Part shown: piece after piece, positions 34,235 through 42,918 of the stretch
Position numbering within the stretch: the first letter of the stretch is position 1
Layout: every line of letters begins with the position of its first letter
The notes under the pieces: generated by a model
The model's input: only the letters and a program-made list of their open reading frames with translations
Databases searched by the model: none
What the model was told of the DNA's origin: nothing
Made by a program: the position numbers and the translations under genes
Assembly: GCF_901873365.1 (NCBI RefSeq)
Contig: NZ_CABFLM010000071.1
Coordinates: forward strand, 1-64,000
Direction: 5' to 3'
Length of the DNA stretch: 64,000 bases
Source: an uncultured Aggregatibacter sp.
Lineage (GTDB): Bacteria; Pseudomonadota; Gammaproteobacteria; Enterobacterales; Pasteurellaceae

Positions 34235-36619
34235 ATGGCCAAAAAATCCCCTCCTCAAGATCCGAATTATGCAAAAGAATTAGCCAAATACGACAACCCC
34301 ATTCCCAGTCGGGAATTTATTTTGCAGACAATCCGTACGCATAATGCGCCCATGACCAAAGAGGAAGTTTTTATTGCGTTGGGCATCACGGATGAAACGC
34401 AACAAGACGCTATGCGCCGTCGTTTACGCGCCATGGAAAATGACGGTCAGCTAGTCTTTACCAAACGTAAATGCTATGCCTTACCGGAAAAACTGGATTT
34501 GCTTAAAGGTATGGTGATTGGGCATCGAGAAGGCTTCGGTTTTTTACAAGTGGAAGGGAAAAAAGACGACTTTTTCATTCCCAACGTACAAATGCAAAAA
34601 GTCATGCACGGCGATTATGTGTTGGCGCAACCTAACGGATTTGACCGAAAAGGTCGTCCGGAAGTGCGCATCGTGCGGGTGTTGGAAGCGAATAAAAAAC
34701 AAATTGTCGGTCGTTTTTTTATCGAACAAGGCATTGGCTATGTGATGCCGGACGACAGCCGTATTACCCGCGATATTTTAATCCCCGATAACGCCCGTCT
34801 TGGTGCACGTATGGGGCAAGTTGTTGTGGTGGAACTCCATCCGCGCACAGCGCCGTTCTTCCAGCCTATCGGCAAAATTACCGAGGTACTGGGTGACAAT
34901 ATGGCGAAGGGCATGGAAGTGGAAATTGCCATTCGTAAACATGATATTCCCCACAGTTTTCCAAGTGCGGTGGAAAAACAACTTAAAAAATGGTCTGAAG
35001 ACGTGCCTGAAGAGGCTAAACGTGGTCGTGTAGATTTGCGTAACTTGCCGTTAGTGACCATCGATGGTGAAGATGCGCGTGATTTTGACGATGCGGTATT
35101 TTGCCAAAAACAAGGCAAAGGCTGGAAGCTTTGGGTAGCCATTGCCGATGTGAGCTATTATGTTCGACCGAAAAGCGCATTGGACACGGAAGCCTATAAT
35201 CGAGGCAATTCCGTCTATTTCCCAAATCGCGTCGTGCCAATGTTGCCGGAAAAACTCTCCAATGGTTTATGTTCGTTAAATCCGCAAGTGGATCGCCTGT
35301 GTATGGTGTGTGAAATTACGATCTCTGCCAAAGGCAAAATGACAGACTATCAATTTTACGAAGCAGTGATGAACTCCCACGCCCGTTTAACCTATAACAA
35401 AGTGGCAAAAATACTGGAAAAAGACACCGCACTTTGTGAACGTTATGCATCCTTAGTACCTCACTTACAAGACCTGCATGAAATGTATCAGGCGTTGGTA
35501 AAAGCTCGCCAACAGCGCGGCGCCATCGAATTTGAAACCATTGAAAGCAAATTTATTTTCAATGCGTTGGGACGTATTGAGCGGATTGAGCCAGTCGTGC
35601 GTAACGATGCCCATAAAATCATTGAAGAATGCATGATTTTAGCGAATATTGCGTCTGCCAACTTCATGGAAAAACATCAAGAACCGGCGCTTTACCGCAT
35701 TCATGCCGTACCAAGTGAAGAAAAACTCACGGCATTTCGTAGTTTCTTGGCGGAATGTGGCTTGAGTCTATCCGGTGGGAATAAACCGACACCGACCGAT
35801 TATGCGCAGCTACTTGAACAGATTAAACCACGCCCGGATCACGAATTGATCCAAACCATGTTGCTACGTTCTATGAGCCAAGCGGTTTATAGCGCCGACA
35901 ACATCGGTCACTTCGGTTTGGCATTAGAAGAATATGCCCATTTCACCTCGCCGATTCGTCGTTATCCGGATTTGACGTTACATCGTGGCATCAAATACTT
36001 ATTGGCGAAACAAAAGGGCTCTAAACGTAAAACGACCGACACCGGTGGATATCATTATCCACTTGAAGAAATGGATCTCTTTGGCGCGCATTGTTCCTCC
36101 ACAGAACGCCGCGCCGACGATGCCACCCGTGAAGTCGCCGATTGGCTGAAATGTGAATATATGCAGGATCATGTGGGCGAAGAATTTGACGGTGTCATTT
36201 CTTCCGTGACAGGTTTCGGCTTCTTTGTCCGCTTGAATGATCTGTTTATCGATGGCTTAGTGCATATTTCCGGTTTGGCGAATGACTACTACTTATTCGA
36301 TATGCCGAAACAACGTCTGATCGGTGAAAACAGTGGCATGATTTTCCGTCTCGGTGATGCGGTGAAAGTGCGTGTAGAAGCCGTGAGTTTAGAGCAAAAA
36401 CAAATTGATTTTTCTTTAATTTCAAGTGAACGCAAGCCTAAACGTAGTGGTAAAACAGCGCGAACAAAGGCGAAAAAAGCGGAAGTCAAAGCGCCTAAGA
36501 AAACAACGACAAACAAAAAGGCAAAAATAAACAAAAGTGCGGTCAAAAAAGGTAATGTTTCTAATATGAAATCCAATGCCGCATCCAAAACGAAAAAGGT
36601 AAAGAAAAAACATGAGTGA
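34235..36619 (+). CDS. rnr: Ribonuclease R
   Basis: A 794-residue processive 3'-5' exoribonuclease that degrades structured RNA. Order: N-terminal helix-turn-helix (about 20-90, PIPSREFILQTI), cold-shock domains, RNB catalytic domain with TIDGEDARDFDDAVFCQ near 280-296, where the Asp cluster binds magnesium, S1 domain (about 630-715), then a Lys-rich tail. The frame opens at 34199, but ATG 34235 fits the family start; no clear ribosome binding site is visible, and an uptake signal sits at 34203-34212. It overlaps rlmB by eight bases. Confidence 0.94.
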   Translation: MAKKSPPQDPNYAKELAKYDNPIPSREFILQTIRTHNAPMTKEEVFIALGITDETQQDAMRRRLRAMENDGQLVFTKRKCYALPEKLDLLKGMVIGHREGFGFLQVEGKKDDFFIPNVQMQKVMHGDYVLAQPNGFDRKGRPEVRIVRVLEANKKQIVGRFFIEQGIGYVMPDDSRITRDILIPDNARLGARMGQVVVVELHPRTAPFFQPIGKITEVLGDNMAKGMEVEIAIRKHDIPHSFPSAVEKQLKKWSEDVPEEAKRGRVDLRNLPLVTIDGEDARDFDDAVFCQKQGKGWKLWVAIADVSYYVRPKSALDTEAYNRGNSVYFPNRVVPMLPEKLSNGLCSLNPQVDRLCMVCEITISAKGKMTDYQFYEAVMNSHARLTYNKVAKILEKDTALCERYASLVPHLQDLHEMYQALVKARQQRGAIEFETIESKFIFNALGRIERIEPVVRNDAHKIIEECMILANIASANFMEKHQEPALYRIHAVPSEEKLTAFRSFLAECGLSLSGGNKPTPTDYAQLLEQIKPRPDHELIQTMLLRSMSQAVYSADNIGHFGLALEEYAHFTSPIRRYPDLTLHRGIKYLLAKQKGSKRKTTDTGGYHYPLEEMDLFGAHCSSTERRADDATREVADWLKCEYMQDHVGEEFDGVISSVTGFGFFVRLNDLFIDGLVHISGLANDYYLFDMPKQRLIGENSGMIFRLGDAVKVRVEAVSLEQKQIDFSLISSERKPKRSGKTARTKAKKAEVKAPKKTTTNKKAKINKSAVKKGNVSNMKSNAASKTKKVKKKHE

Positions 36620-37352
36620 AACAATTTATGGCATCCACGCAGTAAAAGCATTTGTCTCTAACCATCCGGAACGTTTAATTGAAGTTTTGGCGTTAAAAGG
36701 CCGAGATGATCAACGCTTACAACCTTTGATTAATGAAATTCAACGACTTGGCATTTCCGTTCAATTTTTAAATCGCCAAACCTTGGATAAAAAAGCGGAA
36801 GGCGAAGTGCACCAAGGCATTATTGCGCGAGTGCACCCGTTACCGGAATTAAATGAGCATGATTTGGATCGTTTACTCGAAATACGCAACGCGCCTTTAT
36901 TATTGGTTTTAGATGGCGTCACCGATCCACATAACCTTGGCGCTTGTTTGCGAACGGCAGATGCAGCAGGCGTAACTGCAGTGATTGTGCCAAAAGATAA
37001 ATCTGCCCAACTCAATTCGACCGCGCGAAAAGTGGCGTGTGGCGCAGCAGAAAATATCCCGCTTATTCGAGTGACTAACCTTGTCCGTACCCTGCGTGAT
37101 CTACAAGAGCGACACAATGTATGGGTTGTTGGCACCGCCGGTGAAGCCACCGAAACTCTCTATCAAACCAAGCTCACAGGGGCGTTGGCGTTGGTCATGG
37201 GAGCAGAAGGCGAAGGCATGCGCCGCTTAACTCGAGAGCATTGTGATCAACTCATCAGCATTCCAATGGCAGGTTCGGTTTCTTCCCTCAATGTCTCCGT
37301 GGCAACCGGTGTTTGTTTGTTTGAAATCGTCCGCCAACGGTTAGTAGTGTGA
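36612..37352 (+). CDS. rlmB: 23S rRNA (guanosine2251-2'-O)-methyltransferase
   Basis: A 246-residue SPOUT methyltransferase modifying Gm2251 in the peptidyl-transferase P loop. An N-terminal substrate domain (IYGIHAVKAFV) is followed by the knot domain with LDGVTDPHNLGACLRTADAAG, VMGAEGEGMRRLTRE and IPMAGSVSSLNVSVATG. The start ATGAGTGA overlaps the rnr stop, consistent with coupling; rnr-rlmB is the usual arrangement. Confidence 0.96.
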   Translation: MSETIYGIHAVKAFVSNHPERLIEVLALKGRDDQRLQPLINEIQRLGISVQFLNRQTLDKKAEGEVHQGIIARVHPLPELNEHDLDRLLEIRNAPLLLVLDGVTDPHNLGACLRTADAAGVTAVIVPKDKSAQLNSTARKVACGAAENIPLIRVTNLVRTLRDLQERHNVWVVGTAGEATETLYQTKLTGALALVMGAEGEGMRRLTREHCDQLISIPMAGSVSSLNVSVATGVCLFEIVRQRLVV

Positions 37353-37456
37353 ACAAGCGGAAGAGATTAATTGCCTCAATTTTGGGTTAGTCTTCCCAGT
37401 ATCGAGGCGTTTCATGCCGACTAAGTGCCTGTCAAGGTGAGGCGCGAAAAGTGCGG

Positions 37457-38638
37457 TCATTTTGACGGGCGTTTTTCAGATTGTCTCAGCAACGTTTCGT
37501 AGCGTTCATCTGTTAAGGTTTTCAAAAAGGCTTCAAGGTCGTCCAGTTGTTCATCGCTTAATGCTGGCGCCTTAAGATCTTCCTGATTCATTGTGGTGGC
37601 ATATTCCGATGCGTCCCAAGGTTGTTGGGTTTCAGGGTTGAGTTTACGTGCCGGGTTGTTGAAATGATCGAAATATTCCAACACAGTACGTAAATGTTTA
37701 AACACGCCGTTATGCATATAAGGTGCGGTGACGGCAATGTTGCGCAGGGTTGGTACTTTGAATTTGCCTTTTTGGCGTTGATCGCCTTTGACCATTGGGT
37801 TATCCAACAAGCCGTTATCGATAAAATCTTCGCTGAGCTGATTATGCGCGATTAACCGCTGATTTTTCGGCACACCCATGTTGTAATAGCGATAATTCGT
37901 GAAAGTTTCTTCTTTATGTTCAGCTGGTTGCGCTTGGTGGCAGTTGCTGCAGTTGGTTTTGGTGTTATCAAAGAATAACTGCTGACCGCGCTTTTCTTGC
38001 GCAGTCATCGCGTATTTGCCCTGCAAAGATTTATCGTATTTGCTATCAAAAGGATGTAATAAGCGTTTTTCTTTTTGGAATACGGCAAGGGCATCTTCCA
38101 TCGCGGCATAAACGCTATCTACGCTGTCCCATGTGGCTTCGCCATAATGTTGGGTTAAGAGCATGAAATACATCGGCGTATTGTAGATCCGTTTAGCCAC
38201 AGAAAGTTTGTCCGGCATCCCCATTTCCACCGGATTGATAGGGGGGCCACCGGCTTGTTCGGCAACGTTCTTGGCACGCCCATCCCAGAATTGACCGCCT
38301 ACATAATCTTGAATTTTTTCATCATAATGAAATTCGGGCGCGTAGCTGGCATAAAGCATGGTTGGTGCATTGCGTGTGCCGAACAGTTTGGGATCATCGC
38401 CTTGGGAGACCATTTTGTCTGCACTGTTTTCCCGTAAGTCAACAAAGGCGGTATCCGGGCTGTGGCAACTGGAGCAGCTTTGATTGCCATGAAAAGAAAG
38501 GTTATTGTCAAAAAATAAAATTTGTCCCAATAGAGCTTTATCAATTCCGCCTTTCGGCATTTCACGAGCTTCTTTTTCTAAGGCAAGGGTTGAAAGAGGT
38601 AGCCAGACGGCAAATAGCGTGGTCAATAAACGGTTCAT
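37457..38638 (-). CDS. Di-haem cytochrome c peroxidase, periplasmic
   Basis: A 393-residue periplasmic enzyme of the bacterial CcpA/MauG family that reduces hydrogen peroxide with electrons from cytochrome c. A signal peptide covers residues 1-19 (LLTTLFAVWLPLSTLA). Two haem motifs are visible, CSSCH near 56-60 and CSNCH near 216-220, with TLRNIAVTAPYMHNGVFKHL near 300 providing the C-terminal haem ligand region. ATG 38638 has AAGGAA upstream; the longer frame starts in intergenic DNA. An FNR-like site lies 79 bases upstream, consistent with low-oxygen control. Gene names for this family vary, so I give none. Confidence 0.9.
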   Translation of the reverse strand: MNRLLTTLFAVWLPLSTLALEKEAREMPKGGIDKALLGQILFFDNNLSFHGNQSCSSCHSPDTAFVDLRENSADKMVSQGDDPKLFGTRNAPTMLYASYAPEFHYDEKIQDYVGGQFWDGRAKNVAEQAGGPPINPVEMGMPDKLSVAKRIYNTPMYFMLLTQHYGEATWDSVDSVYAAMEDALAVFQKEKRLLHPFDSKYDKSLQGKYAMTAQEKRGQQLFFDNTKTNCSNCHQAQPAEHKEETFTNYRYYNMGVPKNQRLIAHNQLSEDFIDNGLLDNPMVKGDQRQKGKFKVPTLRNIAVTAPYMHNGVFKHLRTVLEYFDHFNNPARKLNPETQQPWDASEYATTMNQEDLKAPALSDEQLDDLEAFLKTLTDERYETLLRQSEKRPSK

Positions 38639-38716
38639 GGTGTTTCCTTGTAAAGTGATGCTATTTAGGATACCGCTTTTCGACTTTTTCCGTCTTCCCA
38701 TTTTAAGGTATGACCT

Positions 38717-38730
38717 TTGACCTGAATCAT
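38717..38730. promoter_or_regulatory. FNR-like site between cytochrome c peroxidase and ytfE
   Basis: TTGACctgaATCAT matches the FNR consensus TTGAT-N4-ATCAA at 8 of 10 positions. It lies in the divergent gap between the two redox-related genes. I found no well-placed -10 box for a class II promoter on either side, so this is tentative. Confidence 0.4.
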
Positions 38731-38829
38731 ATAAAACAAATTTTTTTAAAAAAGCCCTTTATCTTTTTAGAGAATAGTTTACTATTTTGCTAGGTTTTTT
38801 ATTATTAACACATTATGGGGGAAATTAGA

Positions 38830-39507
38830 ATGTCTTTTGCCGATAAGAAATTAAGTGAAATTGCGATTTCAATTCCGGGATCAACCGCACTTTTACGTGA
38901 ATATGATTTAGATTTTTGTTGTGGTGGTGCGGATACCTTGGGTGCTGCGGTTGCCGAGAAAAATTTAAATTTAGCGGAAATCGAAGCACGTTTAACCGAA
39001 CTACAAGAGAGTAAACAGCAAGATGATGAGCAACGTTGGTTGACTGCACCTTATGCCGAGATCATCGATCATATTATTCATCGTTATCATGAGCGTCATC
39101 GTGCTCAGCTGCAAGAGCTTATTGTACTGGCTGAACGCGTAGAATCTGTACATGGCGATCGTGATGATTGCCCGGTCGGTGTGGCAGCTGAATTACACAA
39201 TGTTTATGCCGATTTAAGCAGCCATATGATGAAAGAAGAGCAAATTTTATTTCCAATGATCAAAATGGGCAATTACGCCATGGCAAGAATGCCGATTCAA
39301 GTAATGGAACATGAACATGCCGAACATGGAGAACATTTAGAGGTGCTAAAAGCCTTGACCAATAACTTAACGCCACCGGCAGATGCTTGCAATACTTGGC
39401 GCGCACTCTATAGCGGCATTAAAGAATTTATGGATGATTTAATGATGCACATTCATACGGAAAATAATATTCTATTTCCTCGTGTGATTGAAGAAGGCAG
39501 CCGATAA
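38830..39507 (+). CDS. ytfE: Iron-sulfur cluster repair di-iron protein (RIC)
   Basis: A 225-residue cytosolic hemerythrin-like di-iron protein (YtfE/DnrN/ScdA) that helps restore iron-sulfur clusters after nitric oxide or peroxide damage. The N-terminal ScdA domain has the CC pair in DFCCGG near residues 30-35. The di-iron ligands are His and Glu in HIIHRYHERHRAQL, SHMMKEEQILFP, EHEHAEHGEHL and MHIHTENNILFP. ATG 38830 was chosen for the GGGGGAAA site just upstream. It diverges from the peroxidase gene. Confidence 0.92.
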   Translation: MSFADKKLSEIAISIPGSTALLREYDLDFCCGGADTLGAAVAEKNLNLAEIEARLTELQESKQQDDEQRWLTAPYAEIIDHIIHRYHERHRAQLQELIVLAERVESVHGDRDDCPVGVAAELHNVYADLSSHMMKEEQILFPMIKMGNYAMARMPIQVMEHEHAEHGEHLEVLKALTNNLTPPADACNTWRALYSGIKEFMDDLMMHIHTENNILFPRVIEEGSR

Positions 39508-39534
39508 GCGCAAACTCCAAAATTCAACATTAAT

Positions 39535-39566
39535 AAGCCATTAATACAGTATTAATGGCTTTTTTA
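39535..39566 (+). terminator. Intrinsic terminator after ytfE
   Basis: AAGCCATTAATA at 39535-39546 pairs exactly with TATTAATGGCTT at 39550-39561 around loop CAG, followed by a T tract. Confidence 0.88.
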
Positions 39567-39574
39567 TTTACCCC

Positions 39575-39662
39575 TCGTAGCGTGCAACTTGTTGCACGAA
39601 TGATTAAAACATTAACCTCGATGCGTAATTCACGATTTCGTGCAACAAGTTGCACGCTACGA
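39575..39662. repeat. Perfect 26-bp inverted repeat in intergenic DNA
   Basis: Bases 39575-39600 (TCGTAGCGTGCAACTTG then TTGCACGAA) are the exact reverse complement of 39637-39662, with a 36-base spacer. Each arm contains a palindrome, GTGCAA-CTTG-TTGCAC. It resembles the direct repeats at 58.24-58.35 kb, where the palindrome is GTGCATC-TT-GATGCAC, and has the layout of the repeat in ftsY. Confidence 0.85.
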
Positions 39663-39704
39663 TTCACTAAAATAGTGATATGAAAATAAACACGGCTGTC
39701 AGTT

Positions 39705-39732
39705 TTCACAAGCCCCTTGAGAGGCTTGTGAA
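39705..39732. other. Hairpin of unknown role
   Basis: TTCACAAGCC at 39705-39714 pairs exactly with GGCTTGTGAA at 39723-39732 around an 8-base loop. No T tract follows on the plus strand. CCCTTATAGGGG follows about 10 bases later. Confidence 0.5.
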
Positions 39733-39755
39733 GTATAGACCCTTATAGGGGAGCC

Positions 39756-39780
39756 TAAAAACCGCACGTTTTACGTGCGG
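39756..39780 (-). terminator. Terminator-like hairpin on the minus strand
   Basis: CCGCACGT at 39762-39769 pairs with ACGTGCGG at 39773-39780; five T follow on the minus strand. No annotated gene ends just before it. Confidence 0.65.
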
Positions 39781-39864
39781 ATTGTTATTGTTCCTTGACT
39801 TGGCGTAAAATACGTCAGAAATCGACCGCACTTTTTCCTTTTCCTTGTTTCCCTTTTCCCAAAA

Positions 39865-40034
39865 AAGAAAAAACCGCTATCCAATTTCTGAATAGCGGGG
39901 AGGTCTTAAATATAAGAAAACGTTAAAAGACGACTGCATTTGCAGCGCACTAGCATTTGTTAAGACTGAACATCTGAAAAATAGTTCAACGAAAAGTGAA
40001 AATTTCTTTGCTTTTTTTAATAGCGACCAAAAAG
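39865..40034 (-). ncRNA. Candidate small RNA between the dxs terminator and a second terminator
   Basis: This stretch is bounded upstream by the dxs terminator and ends in its own hairpin and T tract, with no open reading frame of note. It fits the size of a terminated small RNA (under 170 bases). I could not find a convincing promoter, and the sequence matches no small RNA I recognise. The claim rests only on the terminator pattern. Confidence 0.2.
39871..39899 (-). terminator. Terminator-like hairpin on the minus strand, candidate small-RNA 3' end
   Basis: CCGCTAT at 39874-39880 pairs with ATAGCGG at 39892-39898. On the minus strand six T, C, then six T follow. It lies 136 bases past the dxs terminator. 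Confidence 0.65.
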
Positions 40035-40068
40035 AAAAACGACAGAGGTTGAATCCTCTGTCGTTTTT
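40035..40068 (-). terminator. Terminator after dxs
   Basis: AAAAACGACAGAGG at 40035-40048 pairs exactly with CCTCTGTCGTTTTT at 40055-40068, 12 bases after the dxs stop; the stem arms end in A and T tracts, so it works in both directions. Confidence 0.9.
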
Positions 40069-40079
40069 GATTGAGAGTG

Positions 40080-41936
40080 CTATTTCTCAGCCAGAAAATC
40101 CACGATTTGGTGTTCAATGCCTGCAGCATCCAATTTTAAATCAGTGAGCGTTTCTGCTTGCGATCCTTGAGGGATAAAGAAATCCGGTAGACCTAATTGC
40201 AACAATTTCACTTGGTGTTGCTGCTGATTCAATACTTCCGCCACGGCACTTCCGGCACCGCCTTGAATCGCATTTTCTTCTAATGTCACAAGGAGTTCAT
40301 GGCTGTTGGCAATCTCGTTAATACGAGTTGCATCTAATGGTTTTACAAACCGCATATCAATTACGGTTGCATCCAGTTTTTCCGCGGCAATCAAGGCATT
40401 TGGTAAAAGCGCACCAAAATTTAAAATGGCGATTTTTTTACCTTCACGAACAAGTTTTGATTTCCCCAATTCCAATGGTTGTAAAGGTTCTAAGGTGACA
40501 CCCATGGCATTTCCGCGTGGATAACGCACGGCAGCAGGTTTGCCACAATGATAGCCGGTATAAAGCATTTGGCGGCATTCATTTTCATCGCTTGGTGTCA
40601 TGATGATCAGGTTTGGAATACAGCGCATGAAACTGATATCAAATGCACCTTGGTGAGTTTGACCATCGGCACCGACAATGCCTGCACGGTCAATGGCGAA
40701 GAGAACCGGCAGATCTTGAATGGCGACATCATGAATGAGTTGGTCATAAGCACGTTGCAAGAAAGTTGAATAAATAGCAACCACAGGCTTGTATCCACCA
40801 ATTGCCAAACCGGCTGCAAAGGTTACCGCGTGTTGTTCAGCAATCGCCACATCAAAATACTGTTGTGGGAAACGTTGAGAAAATTCCACCATGCCGGAAC
40901 CTTCGCGCATTGCCGGGGTGATGCCGATAAGTTTTGGATCTCGTTCTGCCATTTCACACAACCAATCGCCGAAAATTTTGGAATAGGTTGGAGTGGCATT
41001 GGATTTGGGTAACTGACCGCTTAAATGGTCGAATTTTGGCACGCCATGGAAACCGATAGGATCTTTTTCTGCCGGTGTATAGCCTTTACCCTTCTTGGTT
41101 TTTATGTGGAGTAATTGAGGGCCTTTTAGATCGCGCATATTGCTCAATGTCGCGATTAATTCATCAATATTGTGTCCGTCGATAGGGCCAATATAGTTGA
41201 AACCCAATTCTTCGAATAAGGTACTTTCCGGTGAGAACATCACGCCTTTCATGTGCTCTTCGGTTTTTTTCATAAAGTTTTTTACCGTTGGCACTTTATC
41301 GAGAATTTTTTTGCTACCGTCGCGCACGGTAGAGTAGAACGAACCGGAGAAAATTCGGGCAAGGTGGTTGTTTAACGCGCCGACATTTTCCGAAATAGAC
41401 ATTTCGTTATCATTTAAAATCACCAACATATTGGTGTGCAATGCACCGGCATGATTTAATGCCTCAAATGCCATACCTGCCGTAATGGCGCCGTCACCGA
41501 TGACACAAACCGTTTGCCTTCCGGCATTTTCCCGTTCTGCGGCAATGGCAATGCCTAATCCTGCACTGATCGAGGTGGAAGAGTGTCCTACGCTTAAGAC
41601 GTCAAATTCGCTTTCACCACGCCAAGGGAAGGGGTGTAACCCGCCTTTTTGTCGAATAGTCGACATTTGGTCACGACGACCTGTTAAGATTTTATGCGGA
41701 TAGGCTTGATGGCCTACATCCCAAATTAACTGATCGAAAGGCGTTTTAAAGACATAATGCAGCGCAACGGTCAGTTCCACCGTGCCTAAACCGGACGCTA
41801 AATGTCCGCTACTTTGGCTCACCGATTCCAGCAAATATTCGCGTAGCTCTCGACACACTTGAGGGAGTTGTTCTTTGTTTAACAAGCGTAAATCTTCAGG
41901 CGAATTAATCAATGATAAAAGGGGGTAGTTTTGCAT
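40080..41936 (-). CDS. dxs: 1-deoxy-D-xylulose-5-phosphate synthase
   Basis: First enzyme of the MEP pathway, 618 residues, condensing pyruvate and glyceraldehyde 3-phosphate with thiamine diphosphate. The thiamine motif GDGAITAGMAFEALNHAG, then LVILNDNEMSIS, lies near residues 148-180; the transketolase-like central domain has EQHAVTFAAGLA with the catalytic Glu, and DRAGIVGADGQTHQG. It is the last gene of xseB-ispA-dxs, 81 bases after ispA, with an uptake signal in the gap. Confidence 0.97.
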   Translation of the reverse strand: MQNYPLLSLINSPEDLRLLNKEQLPQVCRELREYLLESVSQSSGHLASGLGTVELTVALHYVFKTPFDQLIWDVGHQAYPHKILTGRRDQMSTIRQKGGLHPFPWRGESEFDVLSVGHSSTSISAGLGIAIAAERENAGRQTVCVIGDGAITAGMAFEALNHAGALHTNMLVILNDNEMSISENVGALNNHLARIFSGSFYSTVRDGSKKILDKVPTVKNFMKKTEEHMKGVMFSPESTLFEELGFNYIGPIDGHNIDELIATLSNMRDLKGPQLLHIKTKKGKGYTPAEKDPIGFHGVPKFDHLSGQLPKSNATPTYSKIFGDWLCEMAERDPKLIGITPAMREGSGMVEFSQRFPQQYFDVAIAEQHAVTFAAGLAIGGYKPVVAIYSTFLQRAYDQLIHDVAIQDLPVLFAIDRAGIVGADGQTHQGAFDISFMRCIPNLIIMTPSDENECRQMLYTGYHCGKPAAVRYPRGNAMGVTLEPLQPLELGKSKLVREGKKIAILNFGALLPNALIAAEKLDATVIDMRFVKPLDATRINEIANSHELLVTLEENAIQGGAGSAVAEVLNQQQHQVKLLQLGLPDFFIPQGSQAETLTDLKLDAAGIEHQIVDFLAEK

Positions 41937-42017
41937 AAGGGTTAATCAATCCAACGTTAAAATTTATCTATCACTACGTTAAAAACAGGTCTAATTTCCA
42001 CCGCACTTTGGGGGAGA

Positions 42018-42908
42018 TTAGCTTTTTCGTTTAATGATAAATTCCGCCAACGCATAAAGTGCGGTGGTATCAAAAGGTAAATCTCTCAGTTCGGCTAATG
42101 CCATTTCGTAAAGTTCTTGTGCTTTTTGTTTGGCACCTTCCAGCCCCAATAATTTCGGATAAGTGCTTTTATCAGCCGTCAAGTCGGAGCCGACCGTTTT
42201 GCCGATGGTTTCGCTGTCGCCCTCAATGTCTAAAATATCATCTTGTACTTGGAAGGCGAGTCCAATTGCCGTGGCATAGCGTTCCAGCGGTTGTGCTAAA
42301 GCCTTGTCTGCAAAATGAGGCGAGCAAATAAAGCCCATCGTGAGCGCTGCCGTGAGCAAGGCACCGGTTTTATTTAAGTGGATATGTTCTAATTCTTGCA
42401 GGCTGATGACTTTGTGTTCTGATATTAAATCCAGACTTTGTCCCAAGCACATGCCTTTGACACCGGAAGCGGCACTTAAGGTTTTAATGAGCGCTAGCTT
42501 TTGTTCCGCTGATAGCGTTGGAATATCCGTTAAGATTTCAAAGGCAAAGGCTTGCAATGCATCACCGGCTAAAATTGCGGTGGCTTCGTCAAATGCAATG
42601 TGGCAAGTTTTGTGGCCGCGACGCAATTCATCGTCGTCCATGGCAGGCAAATCATCATGAATCAAAGAATAAGCATGAATGGCTTCAATGGCGGCTGCCG
42701 CATAATCAAGCTGCGCTAAATCGGCACCAAGCATTCTGCCGGTGGCATAAACTAAAAAGGGGCGAATGCGTTTTCCACCTAATAACAAGCCATATTTCAT
42801 GGCGTCAGCTAAAGGCGCGGGCGCGCTATCAAGGTGGGCAAATTGATCGGCTAAAAAATGATTAATTCGCTGCTGAACTTGCTGTAAATCTTCTGAGAAC
42901 TGATACAT
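42018..42908 (-). CDS. ispA: Farnesyl diphosphate synthase
   Basis: A 296-residue trans-prenyltransferase making the C15 diphosphate from isopentenyl and dimethylallyl diphosphates. The two aspartate-rich motifs are DDLPAMDDDELRRG near residues 81-94 and QVQDDILDIEGD near 219-230; GGKRIRPFLV is upstream. It supplies UppS (encoded at 28.9-29.6 kb). ATG 42908 gives the usual length; the longer frame overlaps xseB. It lies 10 bases after xseB. Confidence 0.96.
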   Translation of the reverse strand: MYQFSEDLQQVQQRINHFLADQFAHLDSAPAPLADAMKYGLLLGGKRIRPFLVYATGRMLGADLAQLDYAAAAIEAIHAYSLIHDDLPAMDDDELRRGHKTCHIAFDEATAILAGDALQAFAFEILTDIPTLSAEQKLALIKTLSAASGVKGMCLGQSLDLISEHKVISLQELEHIHLNKTGALLTAALTMGFICSPHFADKALAQPLERYATAIGLAFQVQDDILDIEGDSETIGKTVGSDLTADKSTYPKLLGLEGAKQKAQELYEMALAELRDLPFDTTALYALAEFIIKRKS

Positions 42909-42918
42909 TACCGCCCCG

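Larger units (their letters stand above)
39508..40079. other. 572-base gene-free block between ytfE and dxs
   Basis: No credible protein gene on either strand. It contains the ytfE terminator, the 26-bp inverted repeat, a hairpin (39705-39732), and three hairpins followed by T tracts on the minus strand (39756-39780, 39871-39899, 40035-40068). One uptake signal lies at about 39826-39834. Three successive minus-strand terminators after dxs are more than that gene needs, so short transcripts may be made here. Confidence 0.7.

Noticed and set aside
39697..39790. Group II intron domain V or IS200/IS605 end at the hairpin block
   Set aside because: Stems do not fit the conserved domain V sequence, and no reverse transcriptase, TnpA or TnpB gene is nearby.
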